This document shows positions 42,748 through 53,500 of a stretch of DNA of 64,000 nucleotides, piece after piece. The translations under genes were made by a program, and so were the position numbers. Source of the DNA: Oscarella lobularis (Eukaryota > Porifera > Homoscleromorpha > Homosclerophorida > Oscarellidae); the NCBI RefSeq assembly GCF_947507565.1, contig NC_089175.1, positions 186,001 through 250,000 of the forward strand, in the 5' to 3' direction. Numbering within the stretch: the first letter of the stretch is position 1; each line of letters begins with the position of its first letter. Under the pieces are notes generated by a model, which was given only the letters and a program-made list of their open reading frames with translations, did not search any database and had not been told where the DNA came from.

Positions 42748-45700
42748 TCAGCTAGATTGATTCACGAGGTCTTGAATTTCTTTACAAACCTAAAATTCCA
42801 ATTAGTCACATGTGCGCCTAAATTAAGAACACAATTGTACTTCTTTCGCTTTGGGCCTTTTAGTTCGCTCCAAAATTGTGCACTTCTTTGAAAGAGCGAA
42901 CAATTGCCGAGCAAATGCGACTGGCCAAGGCGTCCGACAATCAATCAGAACAGCAGGATCTTCACCTGCACTTTCCCGGTCAATAATGTACGTAATCTAG
43001 ACACGAAAAGTTCAGCTTTGTTAGAAAAAAAGAACATGCTAAAGTGACATACAAGATCTGTTGGAATATTGTAGGGCGGTAAGCCAGTGACAATTTCCGG
43101 CGGTGAGCCAGTGACAATCTCATACATAACCTAAAGAAACGATGAGAGTGACAATGATACATTTATTTGCTCCATAACTACAACCATTCCAAAGGCGTAA
43201 ACATCAACAGTTGGTGACACGCGACCTCTCTTAGCTTCATCAGCCATGTAGCATTTTGTACCAGCAGGCACAGAGGCATCGAAAGATTCCGGTTCATCCG
43301 TATCTTTGTCCAAAAACAATGAAAGACCAAAATCAGCTAGCTTTGCAATCAATAGGCCTTTTTCATCTTTCCCCAAAAGTACATTGGAACTAGAAAATAA
43401 CTACGTCTGTTTTTTAGTTATAAAAATTGATTATTGATTTGCCTTTTGACGTCACGATGAACCAAATTGCAAGACGAGTGAATAAAGTCCAAAGCCTCTG
43501 ATACATGAAGAGCTATGACTAAGCGATTTTCCCACGAAGGCGGACTTGCGTTTTCCTACAGCATACTTATAGAAAGGAAGTTGATTAACTAACTTGATCT
43601 ACACTATCCGCACCTTTGATAGCGCATCTCTCAAAGTTCCATCCATTAGCAATTCATACACTATACAAAGCTCAGAGGAATCGATGCTATAGGCCAACAA
43701 TTGAACTACATTGTTGTGACGACAGCTGCCATGATACGCCCACCGTTAGGTAACTAAGCTAAAAAAGAAACAAAAGACTTACGCCGACAAGGTATTTATT
43801 TCGGACGGAAACTGTTTCCTGTGAAGTTGCAGGTTAGATGGTTTATCATTCTTAGGCTAAAAAACCGAAAGTATGAAGGTATTAGGTTTAATTATCATAT
43901 TTGCCTAATACCGGTTTGAATTTTTTTACTGCAACCAAAGAGGGTTTATGTTCCCATTTTAGATGTCCTAGATAAACGTCTCCAAAGCTTCCTGAACCAA
44001 GAAGACAACCTCCTTCTGTCACAAGAGATGAATTGAATCCGTTGGTTGCCGCCTTCAGTTGTTCAAATGGCATTTCTAAAAATCCATGCGGCCATACCAA
44101 CGAATTTTGATCTGCATGAAGAATAGATGCAAGCGCAATCCCACGCGTTTCCGTCTGAGATGAAAAAGAACTGCGAAGAATGCGAGATTTCTCACCTGAA
44201 TTGCTCTTTGGGGTGTCAGTTGAGCTTTGATGACTGTTTTTTGGACTCTTTTTTCCACCAGCAGGCTTATGCCGCTTTTTATCTCCATCATCTTTATCAT
44301 CCGAGTCATCATCTGAATCGTGATGGTCCGGTGCCCCAGCAGCTGCAGTGCGCAAAGGAGGCGACTCGTCATTGTCATCATGGCCAAATTTCGCAGCAAC
44401 CAACATTTTAATGATGTTGTCAACCTAAAACACGTATTCTCGAACATATAACAACAACGTGAGAAAAAATTCAACCTTATCCATTAAAGGTCTTCTTTTG
44501 CTGTTTTTATCAGTACATATCTTGGCAAGTGCAGTTAGCTCTCGGGCCTCAGCATGGGGCCATGGTACTCGAGGATCAAACATAATATTCACATCCTCCT
44601 CTTTTTCCTCTACTTCAAGCATATAATTGACCTGTAAAATAGGATCACGTTTAATTAATTAATTAATTTATTTATTTATTTATCAATTGATACTAATTTA
44701 CAATTACCAAATCTACTTTCTTGCTATAACTATATGAAGGAAGCCCGGTCACAATTTCATAGAGGACCTGCAGCCAATGACTGTATAATATTGTTATTCA
44801 CACACATGGAGTCCTTACCACACCAAACGCATAAACGTCTGATCTTTGAGATGCTTTGCCAAGATATGTTTCTGGCGCCATATAGCTTCTCGTTCCAACG
44901 GATAACGTCACCGAAAATGATTCCATTGGATTCCAACCCTCTTCAGTGATAGTCGCTAGACCAAAGTCAGCCAGCTTAGCATTTTCGTCTTCTCCAAGCA
45001 ACACATTTCCGCTGCAGGTACATATCAACACATGCACAGAAGGCCGCGCTGTTTATCACCTTTTTACATCGCGGTGCAGTAGTCCAGGAGCGAGAGAGTG
45101 CAAGTACTTGAGAGCACTTGCAATTTGACTAGAAATGCGTAGACGGCTTGATAAGCTTGGTACACTTTGACTTTCCTAAAGCAACATCATAAAAAATTAT
45201 TGATACAGTAGAAAAATATCTGTAGAGTCATACCTTGGCTAATGCTTTTTTCAGAGTCCTGCCACGAACGTATTCATAAAGAAGACAAAGCTGAGGACCA
45301 TCAACTGACTAGCCCATCAGTTTCACAATATTCTCATGAGTAACCCTATGATCAGCATTGAATAGTTAAATGTCTTGGCTAGTCACGTGCAACATATAAA
45401 TACAGATATAATCAATAGCGTTCAGCATGCTAGACTTTCAACTTCCTAATTCCTACCGTATGAGAGATGAAATCTCAGTCGGAAATTGTTTCCTGTTCAA
45501 TTGTATTCGAGATGGTTCATTATCTTTGGGCTAATAGAGTTATGGGTATCATTAGATTGATATTAATCGTCTGAGACGAAAATAAAATACCGGTTTAAAT
45601 TGTTTGACAGCAACCTTAGTTAGTCTACCTCCTACTTCCAAATCTGCCAGAAAAACGTCGCCAAAGCTTCCAGAACCAATTAGAAGTGTTGAATCAAAAT

Positions 45701-46151
45701 TTTTAGTAGTTCGAGCCAGTTCTTCAAATTTGGCTATAGTGACAAGGTCCACTGTGCTATCCTCCGTTTGCGATAGAGAATCAGCCCTTGCTGACAACAA
45801 TTTGCTAAAAGAAGTGTCAGTAAACGTTTCCCATTCTGGAATAAAGCTATTTTGGTTCATTGAAGTCTCCTTTTGGTCACATTGAAAGTCACAAGCGTCA
45901 TGTAAGCTTTTTTCCTCCGTCTTATCCAAGCCTTTTTTTTCTATCAAAAATGAAGATTCGAATTTGCCTTTTTTTATAGGTGAATCAAGGAATATATGTG
46001 ATTCCTTTGATTTCACAAAATCAAACGCATGCGCGAAATTGTAGTATGTCGGTGCACCGATGTAGGACTGGCTGTAGGATTTGATGAAAAGCTGTTTGTC
46101 TAACGTTTCATTCGCTGGTAGCTTCGTCTTGGTGTTTATATGAAGATCCAT
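42748..46151 (-). pseudogene. Tandem-kinase gene alpha: two kinase domains, in-frame stop in the first
   Basis: ATG 46149-46151. A unique N-terminal region leads to kinase 1: LLIGSGSFGDVFLADLEVGG, VAVKQFKP, HRDVKR (near 45065), AKLADFGLATI, YMAPETYLG, KRRPLMDKV. The next exon starts at 44424 in the same phase (VDNIIKMLVAAKF), passes through an Asp/Ser/Lys linker, and enters kinase 2: LLGSGSFGDVYLGHL, VAVKKFKP, LVHRDVKR (near 43445), KLADFGLSLFL, YMADEA, TKRPKAKE, then terminal exon VCKEIQDLVNQSS. Kinase 1 has a TAG at complement 45309-45311, where gamma has Leu (KLMGLSVDG). The full two-kinase product is therefore lost unless the stop is an assembly error. Kinase 2 carries a tandem duplication of EIVTGxPP (43080-43121). 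The 43985-45890 part is nearly identical to gamma. Confidence 0.75.
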
Positions 46152-46331
46152 CGTATGGAAACCGAACTTAGAGCCGAGTTCTCCGTGTTACTCCTCGTCT
46201 GGTGACTTCGACCTCTTCGAGGGGTGTTCCCTCCCTCAATGCTGGTTGTTATCTACCAAGGCTGCGCGCGCACGCCGTAATTAGATAAGTTTCTTACTAC
46301 TGTATTAGGTAAATGAATTTTACGCAATCGA

Positions 46332-47509
46332 CTAAAAGTATTCACATCGTATTTCTTGCAGCTCCGCCAAAACCTATTTAATTAATTAGAACTCAAAGAT
46401 ATGCATTAGGTACTCACCTCATGAAAGTCAGGCCTCCGACTACTGTCCAAGTTGGTGCAGCGCTTTGCCAAGCCAAACATTTTCGTGCAAACCCGCTTGA
46501 CCAATTACAACGAGGATCTAACATTCCAAGAGCGTCATATCCCTGCGCTTCCAAATCCCGAATGTACGTTGCCTAGAAACAAAATAGCATCACGTTGTAG
46601 TTATCGCAATGCTATACATTACCAAATCAGTTTTCTTGGCAGGAGAATATGGCCTCAAGCCAGTCAGCAATTCGTACATAATCTAGAGTAGTTTCCATTA
46701 TTATCACAAAAAATACCATATTCAGAAATATACCATGCCCAGCGGGAAAATGTCTGTTTTTCTTGAAAAAGTGCCCTTTGTTGCTTCTGGCGGCATGTAA
46801 AATCTCGTACCAGCAATTGTAGACCCTGACATAACAATCTTTTCTTCCAATTCGTCTTCACATATAGAACAAGCTAGACCGAAGTCCATAATATGAGCTA
46901 AATTATCCAATCCAAGCATGACGTTGGAACTAATAGTGAGTGAATCAATAAACCAATCAGTAGTCTGATCTCTCGTCACATTACCTTTTGAGGTCCCGAT
47001 GAATAAGTGGAGCTCTCGACTCCGTCTGAATGTGCAATATGCCTTGTACAATATCAATCATAATTTCTACACGACGTTTGGCACTAAGAACGTCTTTTGA
47101 TCTCTACAAGAACCAAAATTAAAATATATTGTCTCAATAGAGAAACCAAGAGAACCTTTGATAAATTTTTAGCTAGAGTGCCACCATCAACATATTGAAA
47201 TATAAGACACAGCTCTGGTCCATCGCAGCTGTATCCGAGAAGTTTGGCAAGATTAGGATGGGGAGGACAACTATACAGACTGAATAAAAGAAATCATTTT
47301 TGCAAATTATTCGCATACCTAAGAAGTGACGCCATTTCTGAATGAAACTGCTTTCGCACCCAAGAAGACCGTCGATTTGTTTCTTTTGCCATTTTTAGTC
47401 TTTTCACGGCAACCTGCTGGTCGTTCCATTTACCCAAATAAACAGAAGCGAATCCGCCTCGCCCGATTTCCTTCTCGAAATTATTCGTCATGCGTTTCGC
47501 GTCAAGCAT
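46332..47509 (-). pseudogene. Kinase D, 5'-truncated and frameshifted IRAK/Pelle-like kinase
   Basis: Kinase domain starting near ATG 47507-47509: MTNNFEKEIGRGGFASVYLG, QVAVKRLKM, LIHRDLKR (near 46985), SNVMLG, HIMDFGLACS, YMPPEATKG, and final exon VLAELQEIRCEYF. Upstream of KRMTNNF the sequence switches abruptly to a GH3 fragment, so any N-terminal region has been lost. Near 46485 the expected frame (FGLAKRCTNLDSSRRPDF) is off by one base from FARK upstream, indicating a 1-base deletion. D differs clearly from the A, B and C kinases. Probably a pseudogene, though the catalytic core is intact. Confidence 0.65.
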
Positions 47510-47515
47510 TCAGTC

Positions 47516-47830
47516 TCAAATTGATACGGTTTTATTCCCAGTCTTTCTATAGCTGGTGTTGGACCTGAAAAGGGGTGACTATTTGCAACGACGTCTCGTT
47601 ATAATGTACTGTTTGTCCATGCGCCTCCGCGAGACATTTTCCCTACGATTTCGGAGATGTTGAGTCGTCCGACCAAGTCCTGGAGGCGCAATGATCTTCT
47701 AGAAAGAGATGCTCAGCCTGCCACGGTTTACCGCAACGCGAGCTTCGAAAGAGAGCGACGTGTTGCGAAAAGGATAGTCGTCTGCCGTGCAAACAGCGAC
47801 AAGGAAAACGGTAGCGAGTGCAGAAAGCAT
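47516..47830 (-). pseudogene. GH3 5' fragment (chimeric)
   Basis: Begins with a signal peptide like GH3 copy 2 (ATG 47828-47830) and covers the first three exons. The segment 47516-47650 is closer to GH3 copy 1, and 47650 onward closer to copy 2, so it is a recombinant. The codon for Glu in NSTLERDVV is TAA here (complement 47599-47601). The sequence stops at KPYQFETEC and runs straight into kinase D. A decayed remnant of a third GH3 gene. Confidence 0.8.
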
Positions 47831-48024
47831 AGAAACAGCTGAAATTCTGCACGGCGAATAGCGCACTATAGTTAAATTTTATTAGTGCTCATAAAAATTC
47901 ACGGTAATTATGCCGAAACGAAGATGACATCATGCATTTTATCACGTGGCACAATCACAAACAAATAAATAAATACGTCAGGCTTAAATTATTACGAAAT
48001 ATTACAGTTAGACACTCAAGATTA

Positions 48025-50324
48025 TTACAGAAATTTCGGCTTTTTCATCTTTGATAGAACTTCGTCCATCGATGGTCTTTTGCGCCTGTCCATGGCAGAG
48101 CATAGTTTGGCAAGTTCCAGTAGATGTCCAGGCAAGTTCTTGCACCATTCAATCCGTGGATCAATCACAGCCTCGGTATATCCCTCTTTTTCTGCATCAT
48201 TCATATAAGTGATCTAGAAACAGACTCATAAAACTACAGTGATCATTCCTAGTTTTCTACTAAGTCCGTCTTCTTAGCATAACTGTATGAAGGCAACCCA
48301 GTGACAATCTCATAAAACACCTAAGCCACCACAAACACTGTGAGCCAACCATTCCGTAAAAGTAAAATATTAATTCGTTACCATTCCCAATGCGTACACG
48401 TCAACTTTCTTTGACAGGATTCCCAAAAAGGCCTCGGGTGGCATGTATGATCGCGACCCAACCATCACGGTCGTAGAGACGTATGATTTGTCACAATCCC
48501 AGAATGTTGACAGGCCAAAGTCAGCCAATTTCGCCGTCACTCTCTCGACGTCGTCGTTTTTTAGCAAAATATTAGCTCTACAAAAGAAAGATCAAAATGA
48601 AAAAGTACATGACAATCTCAAAATACGTTTTGACGTCACGGTGTATAATTTCAATGCCGTGTAAATAGTTTAGCGCATCAGAAAGATCTTGTACAATAAA
48701 CAAACGATCTTTCCAGCGCGGAGGATTCGGATTATTCTAAACGTATAGTCAGAAGACACGAACTACCACATTGTTCTAGTTAGTCATCAAGCATTCTGAC
48801 CTTTGATAACGCTTCCCTTAGAGTTCCTCCCCTGATCAGTTCATAGGCCATACATAGTTCTGGACCGTCGATGCAATAAGCAATAACAGATATAATGTTG
48901 GGATGTTGACATCTAAAATAAATTGAAAAGAGCTTGCTACAATAAAATAAAATGCTGTTCCTTACCTGGACAAAGCTTTCATTTCAGAAGAGAACTGTCT
49001 TTTTGTTAGTCTCACTGTTGATGGTCTGTCATTTTTCGGCTAATAGTTAATATAATATTTAATTAATAATATGTACCCGTTTCTGCTATTACCGGTTTGT
49101 ATCTTTTTACTGCCACCGCTACGTCTTTCCCACGTAAATTGAGGTCACCAAGATACACTTTTCCAAAGCTGCCAGATCCCAGTAGGCGCTTGTTGTCTTC
49201 ATCAAAGTCATTTGTTGCCTTCTTCATATCATCATAGCCTAATAGTTTCACACCCAAGTCATCTATGTCGTCCACATCATCCGTCTCAAGAGAATGATTT
49301 TCACTTGATCTTGATGACGTTGGAGACTCTTGGTAATCTTGATGAGGAGAAGAGATTCTATTTTTATCAGAATCTGGAGAGCCTTTTCGCGGTCCAAATT
49401 CCGCTTGTCGTTGACGCTTATCATTAGAATTGCTTTTATCTCCCGAGTCAGAATCCTCCCCATCGCTACCATCACCTCCACCTGCTCCATTTGCACGGTT
49501 CCCCCTATTCACATAAAGCTGTCCTCAAGGCGAAAAAACAAAACTTCACAGTCTAACTAAAGCATACAAAGTTTCTGCAGCCTTTTCACAGCCACGCGTT
49601 TGTAAGTCATCTAGAATATCATATTTTCTTTTAGTCGCAGAACCCTCGTCTCTTTTAGTACTATGCTGAACGTCTTCGATCTCTGGTGTTCTATCCAAAC
49701 TACTAACAGAAGAAGGAAAAGATCTCTGGCCTCCACAAAGATCTAATATTTGAGTTTTTGATGATCTACTTTCCCTTCCATCTTCTAATGAATCTTCCTG
49801 CTCATTCTCGTCAGCATTCGCCCCTTCGATGTAAGGTGGGCAACTGTTGCTTTTTCGAAACTTGGGGACACTCGCAGGATTCGATTTTCTCGGCACTTCT
49901 CCGCTTTCAAGTTGAACCTGAGAGGAAAATCGTTGGATTCTGTTTCAGTTCGCATTACACTGACCTTTTGATTGCTGCCACTGTTCCAGTGAGGAGGAGC
50001 AGACGTAATGTGAAGACCGCTTCTTTCTGCCACAATCCAGTGTAGCACATGTAGATCAAGGTCGAAGCTGTTCAGTGCTGTTCTTATTCGGCGAGATGAC
50101 AGTGTTGTTATTCGGCGAGATGACGCGCCCTCGCTCGTTGAACCCAAACTAAAGGGGTGGACCTTGGCTTTCGTGCCAGTGGCAAGAATCGCCGGAGCTA
50201 TTGTGCCCAATATCGGCCAGTGAAGTACAAACAGCAAGATCAGAAAGACGACTGCAGAAACGAACAGGGAATAGGGTGTTCTCTGGAGCCTCGGGTTGGG
50301 CGCCAATTCCTCGACTTGACTCAT
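48025..50324 (-). CDS. Receptor-like IRAK/Pelle-type kinase A2
   Basis: Near-copy of A1. ATG 50322-50324 opens a cytosolic or short outer segment, then a TM helix (YSLFVSAVVFLILLFVLHW). The linker carries GGGDGSDGEDSDSGD, then the kinase: YDDMKKATNDF, LLGSGSFGKVYLG, AVAVKRYKP, HRDVK (near 48640), KLADFGLSTF, YMPPEA; stop 48025-48027. The exon join near 49570/49500 (ETL + GNRANGAGG) follows the same pattern as A1 (NKTW + GNCVAG). An overlapping upstream frame from 50379 (MRCIPMMMIMACVSSLGLLL) looks like a signal peptide and could be an alternative first exon. The 3' part (48025-49500) duplicates A1 together with the GH3 5' end. Confidence 0.78.
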
Positions 50325-50528
50325 CGAGAAGAAGACCCAAACTGCTTACGCACGCCATGATCATCATCATGGGAATGCACCTCATGACGTCATTACTGCT
50401 AAAAATAGCTTTGTTTAGAGAAGCACGGGGCGGGGGATTTAATTTCAAGAATGTTCTCGGCTTCAGCGTCAGATAACCATGTGGCAAAAAAATTTTACGT
50501 AAAACACATATTAGAACACATTCAAACT

Positions 50529-53500
50529 TCAGCTACAATTTTTTCCAGCTCTATCTACGAGGTCTTGAATTTCCTTGCAAACCTGAAATGCAATTCAAAT
50601 GTACTAATGCACCCTGACGTCACAGTACTGTCTGTACTTCTTTCATTATCGGCTTTTTGGGTGAGTCATAATGTTTGCACTTCCTAGCAAGAGCAAACAA
50701 TTGCCGAGCAAAGGTGAGTGGCCAAGGCGTCCGATGATCTATCAGAACAGCAGGATTTTCACCTGCACTTTCCATGTCTTTGATGTGCGTAATCTAGAAA
50801 CAAAAGTTCAGCTTTCTTAGAAAAAAGAACATGCTAAAGTGACATACAAGATCTGTTGGAACATATTGGGGCGGTATGCCAGGAATTACGGGCGGTAAGC
50901 CAGTGACAATCTCATATATAACCTAAAGAAACGATGAACGTGACAAGGATACTTGCTTGGTAACTACACTGCAACCATTGCAAAGGCGTGAACATCATCA
51001 GTCGGTGACACGCGTCTCCGAGTCTTAGCTTCGTGAGGCATATAGCATTCTGTGCCAGCAGGCCCAGTGGCATCGCATTCTGTGCCAGCAGGCCCAGTGG
51101 CATCGCAAGATCCCGGCGGTTTCTCTTCATCTGTACCTATGTCATATTTCGATGAAAGACCAAAATCAGCTAGCTTTGCAATCAATAGGCCTTTGTTATC
51201 TTTTCCCAGAAGTACATTGGTACTAAAAATAAACGAGTGTCTTTTTTAGTTACAAAACTTGACTAATGATTTGCCTTTTGACATCACGATGAACCAAACT
51301 GAAATGCGAGTGAATAAAGTCCACAGCCTCTGAGATGTGAAGAGCTATGACTAAGCGATCCTTCCATGAAGGACTTTCGTTTTCCTACAGCATCATTAGT
51401 AGAAAATCGTTCAACTTAATTACACTATCCACACCTTCGACAGCGCATCTCTCAAAGTTCCACCCATTAGCAATTCATAGACTATACATAGCTCATCAGA
51501 ATCAAGACTATAGCCCAACAATTGAACTATATTTTTGTGACGGCAGCTGCCAAGATATGCCCACCGTTAGGTAACTACCGGTAAGCTAAGAAACAAAAGA
51601 CTTACTTGGACAAAGTCTTCATTTCGGACGGAAACTGTTTCCTGTACAGCTTTACGTAAAATGGTTCATTATTCTTTGGCTAAAAAGAAAAAAAAAACAA
51701 GAAGATGAAGATATCAGGTTTATCGGCTATTTCTAAAACCGGTTTAAATTTTTTTATTGCAACCACAGTGAGTTTATCTCTCCATTGAAGACGTCCTAGA
51801 TAGACGTCTCCAAACCGTCCTGAACCAAGAAGACTTCCACCATTCTTAGTCACAAAAGATGAATTGAAGCCGTCACTTGCCGCCTTCAGTTTCTCAAATG
51901 GTATTTTCGAAAGTTCATGCGGCCAGACCAATAAATTTTGATCGACCTGAAGAATAGACGACAGCGCAATTCCACAGGTTTTCGACTGAGACAATAGGAA
52001 ACTGCGAAAAATGCGAGATCTCTCTGCTGAATTTCTCCCAAGTTCGTCACTCGGGGTTTCGGGATGACTCTTTTGGTCTACGTTTCCACCAGCAGATTTT
52101 GACGGCCTTTCATCTTCGTCAGATGCATCTGCGACGAGGTCGTTAATTTTCTCACAAATCTAAAAATTCAGTTTCTGAAATATAGTCTGTCATAAGTCAT
52201 AGACACAGACTTGGAGTACTTCTTCCATTTTAGGCCTTTTAGATGGCTCTTCACTTGTGCACATCTTTGAAATAGCAAGCAATTGCCGAAAAAATGCGGG
52301 TGGCCAAGATGTCCGAGAATCTATCAGAAAAGCAGGATCTTCACCTGCATTTTCCAGTTCTCGCATGTGCATAATCTACACAAACGTCCAGTTTATTGGA
52401 AAACAAGACAATCTACTAAGCCAATAAGCAGTACATACAAGATTCCCTTTCTTTGCAGAAATGTACGGGGCTAAGCCAGTGATAATTTCATACATAATCT
52501 AAAAAACAATGAATGACAAAGATACTCATTTGCTTGGTAACTGCCACCATTCCAAAGGCGTAAACATCAACAGTCGGTGACACACGACCTTTCTCTGCTT
52601 CAGGAGACATATAGACTTTTGTGCCAACGGCAGTGGCATCGAAGGATCCCGGTGGTTTCTCTTCATCTGTACCTATGTCCAAATACGACGAAAGACCAAA
52701 GTCAGCTAGCTTTGCAATCAATAGGCCTTTTTCATCTTTTCCCAGAAGTACATTGGAACTAAAAATAAACGAGCGTCTTTAATAGTTAGAAAACGTGACC
52801 ATTGATTTGCCTTTTAACATCACGATGAACCAAATTGCAAAACGAGTGAATAAAATGCAAAGCCTCTGAGATGTGAAGAGCTATGACTAAGCGATTCTTC
52901 CATGAAAGCGAACTTTCGTTTCCCTACAGCATGTTTAGGAAGGTAATTAACTTGATTTACACTATGCTAACCTTTGATAGCGCATCTCTCAAAGTCCCAT
53001 CCATCAGCAATTCATAGACTATGCATTGTTCAGCAGAATCAGTGCTATAGGCTAACAATTGAACTACATTTTTGTGACGACATCTGCCATGATACGCCCA
53101 CCTTTAGGTAGCCACAAAGAAAAAGAAGAACAGACTTACTTGGACAAAGCCTGTATTTCGGACGGAAATTGTCTTCTGTGTAGTTGTAGGCAAGATGGCG
53201 TATCACCTTTCGGCTAAAAGAGAAAAATGAGATAATGCAATATCAGGTTTATCAGTTTTGTCTAATACTGGTTTGAATTTTTTTACTGCAACCAAAAAGG
53301 GTATATTTCTCCGTTGAAGATGTCCTAGATAAACGTCTCCAAAGCTTCCTGAACCAAGAAGACATCCTTTCTTATTCACGGGACACGTATTGAATCCGTC
53401 AGTTGCCGCCTTCAGTTCTTCAAACGGTATTTCTTGCGGCCAGACCAACAAATCTTGGTATTCTAGAAGAACAGATGACAGCGAAATCCCATGCGTTTTT

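Noticed and set aside
44127-44411. Plus-strand frames opposite kinase linkers (44127-44411, 57851-58117)
   Set aside because: His/Ser-rich antisense shadows of the Asp/Ser-rich linkers; they occur in both copies only because the sense strands are duplicated.
42748-46151. Reading alpha (and likewise gamma) as two separate single-kinase genes
   Set aside because: The first kinase has no terminal exon with a stop, and the next exon joins in phase with a consensus acceptor. An ATG in the joining exon (in NIIKMLVA) leaves a small chance for independent starts, but beta's third kinase has no ATG at all, so the joined reading is preferred.
50149-50487. Frame with MRCIPMMMIMACVSSLGLLL as the definite start of kinase A2
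   Set aside because: It overlaps the TM-encoding frame and ends in a stop; joining it to the kinase needs a splice I could not define. Kept only as a possible alternative first exon.
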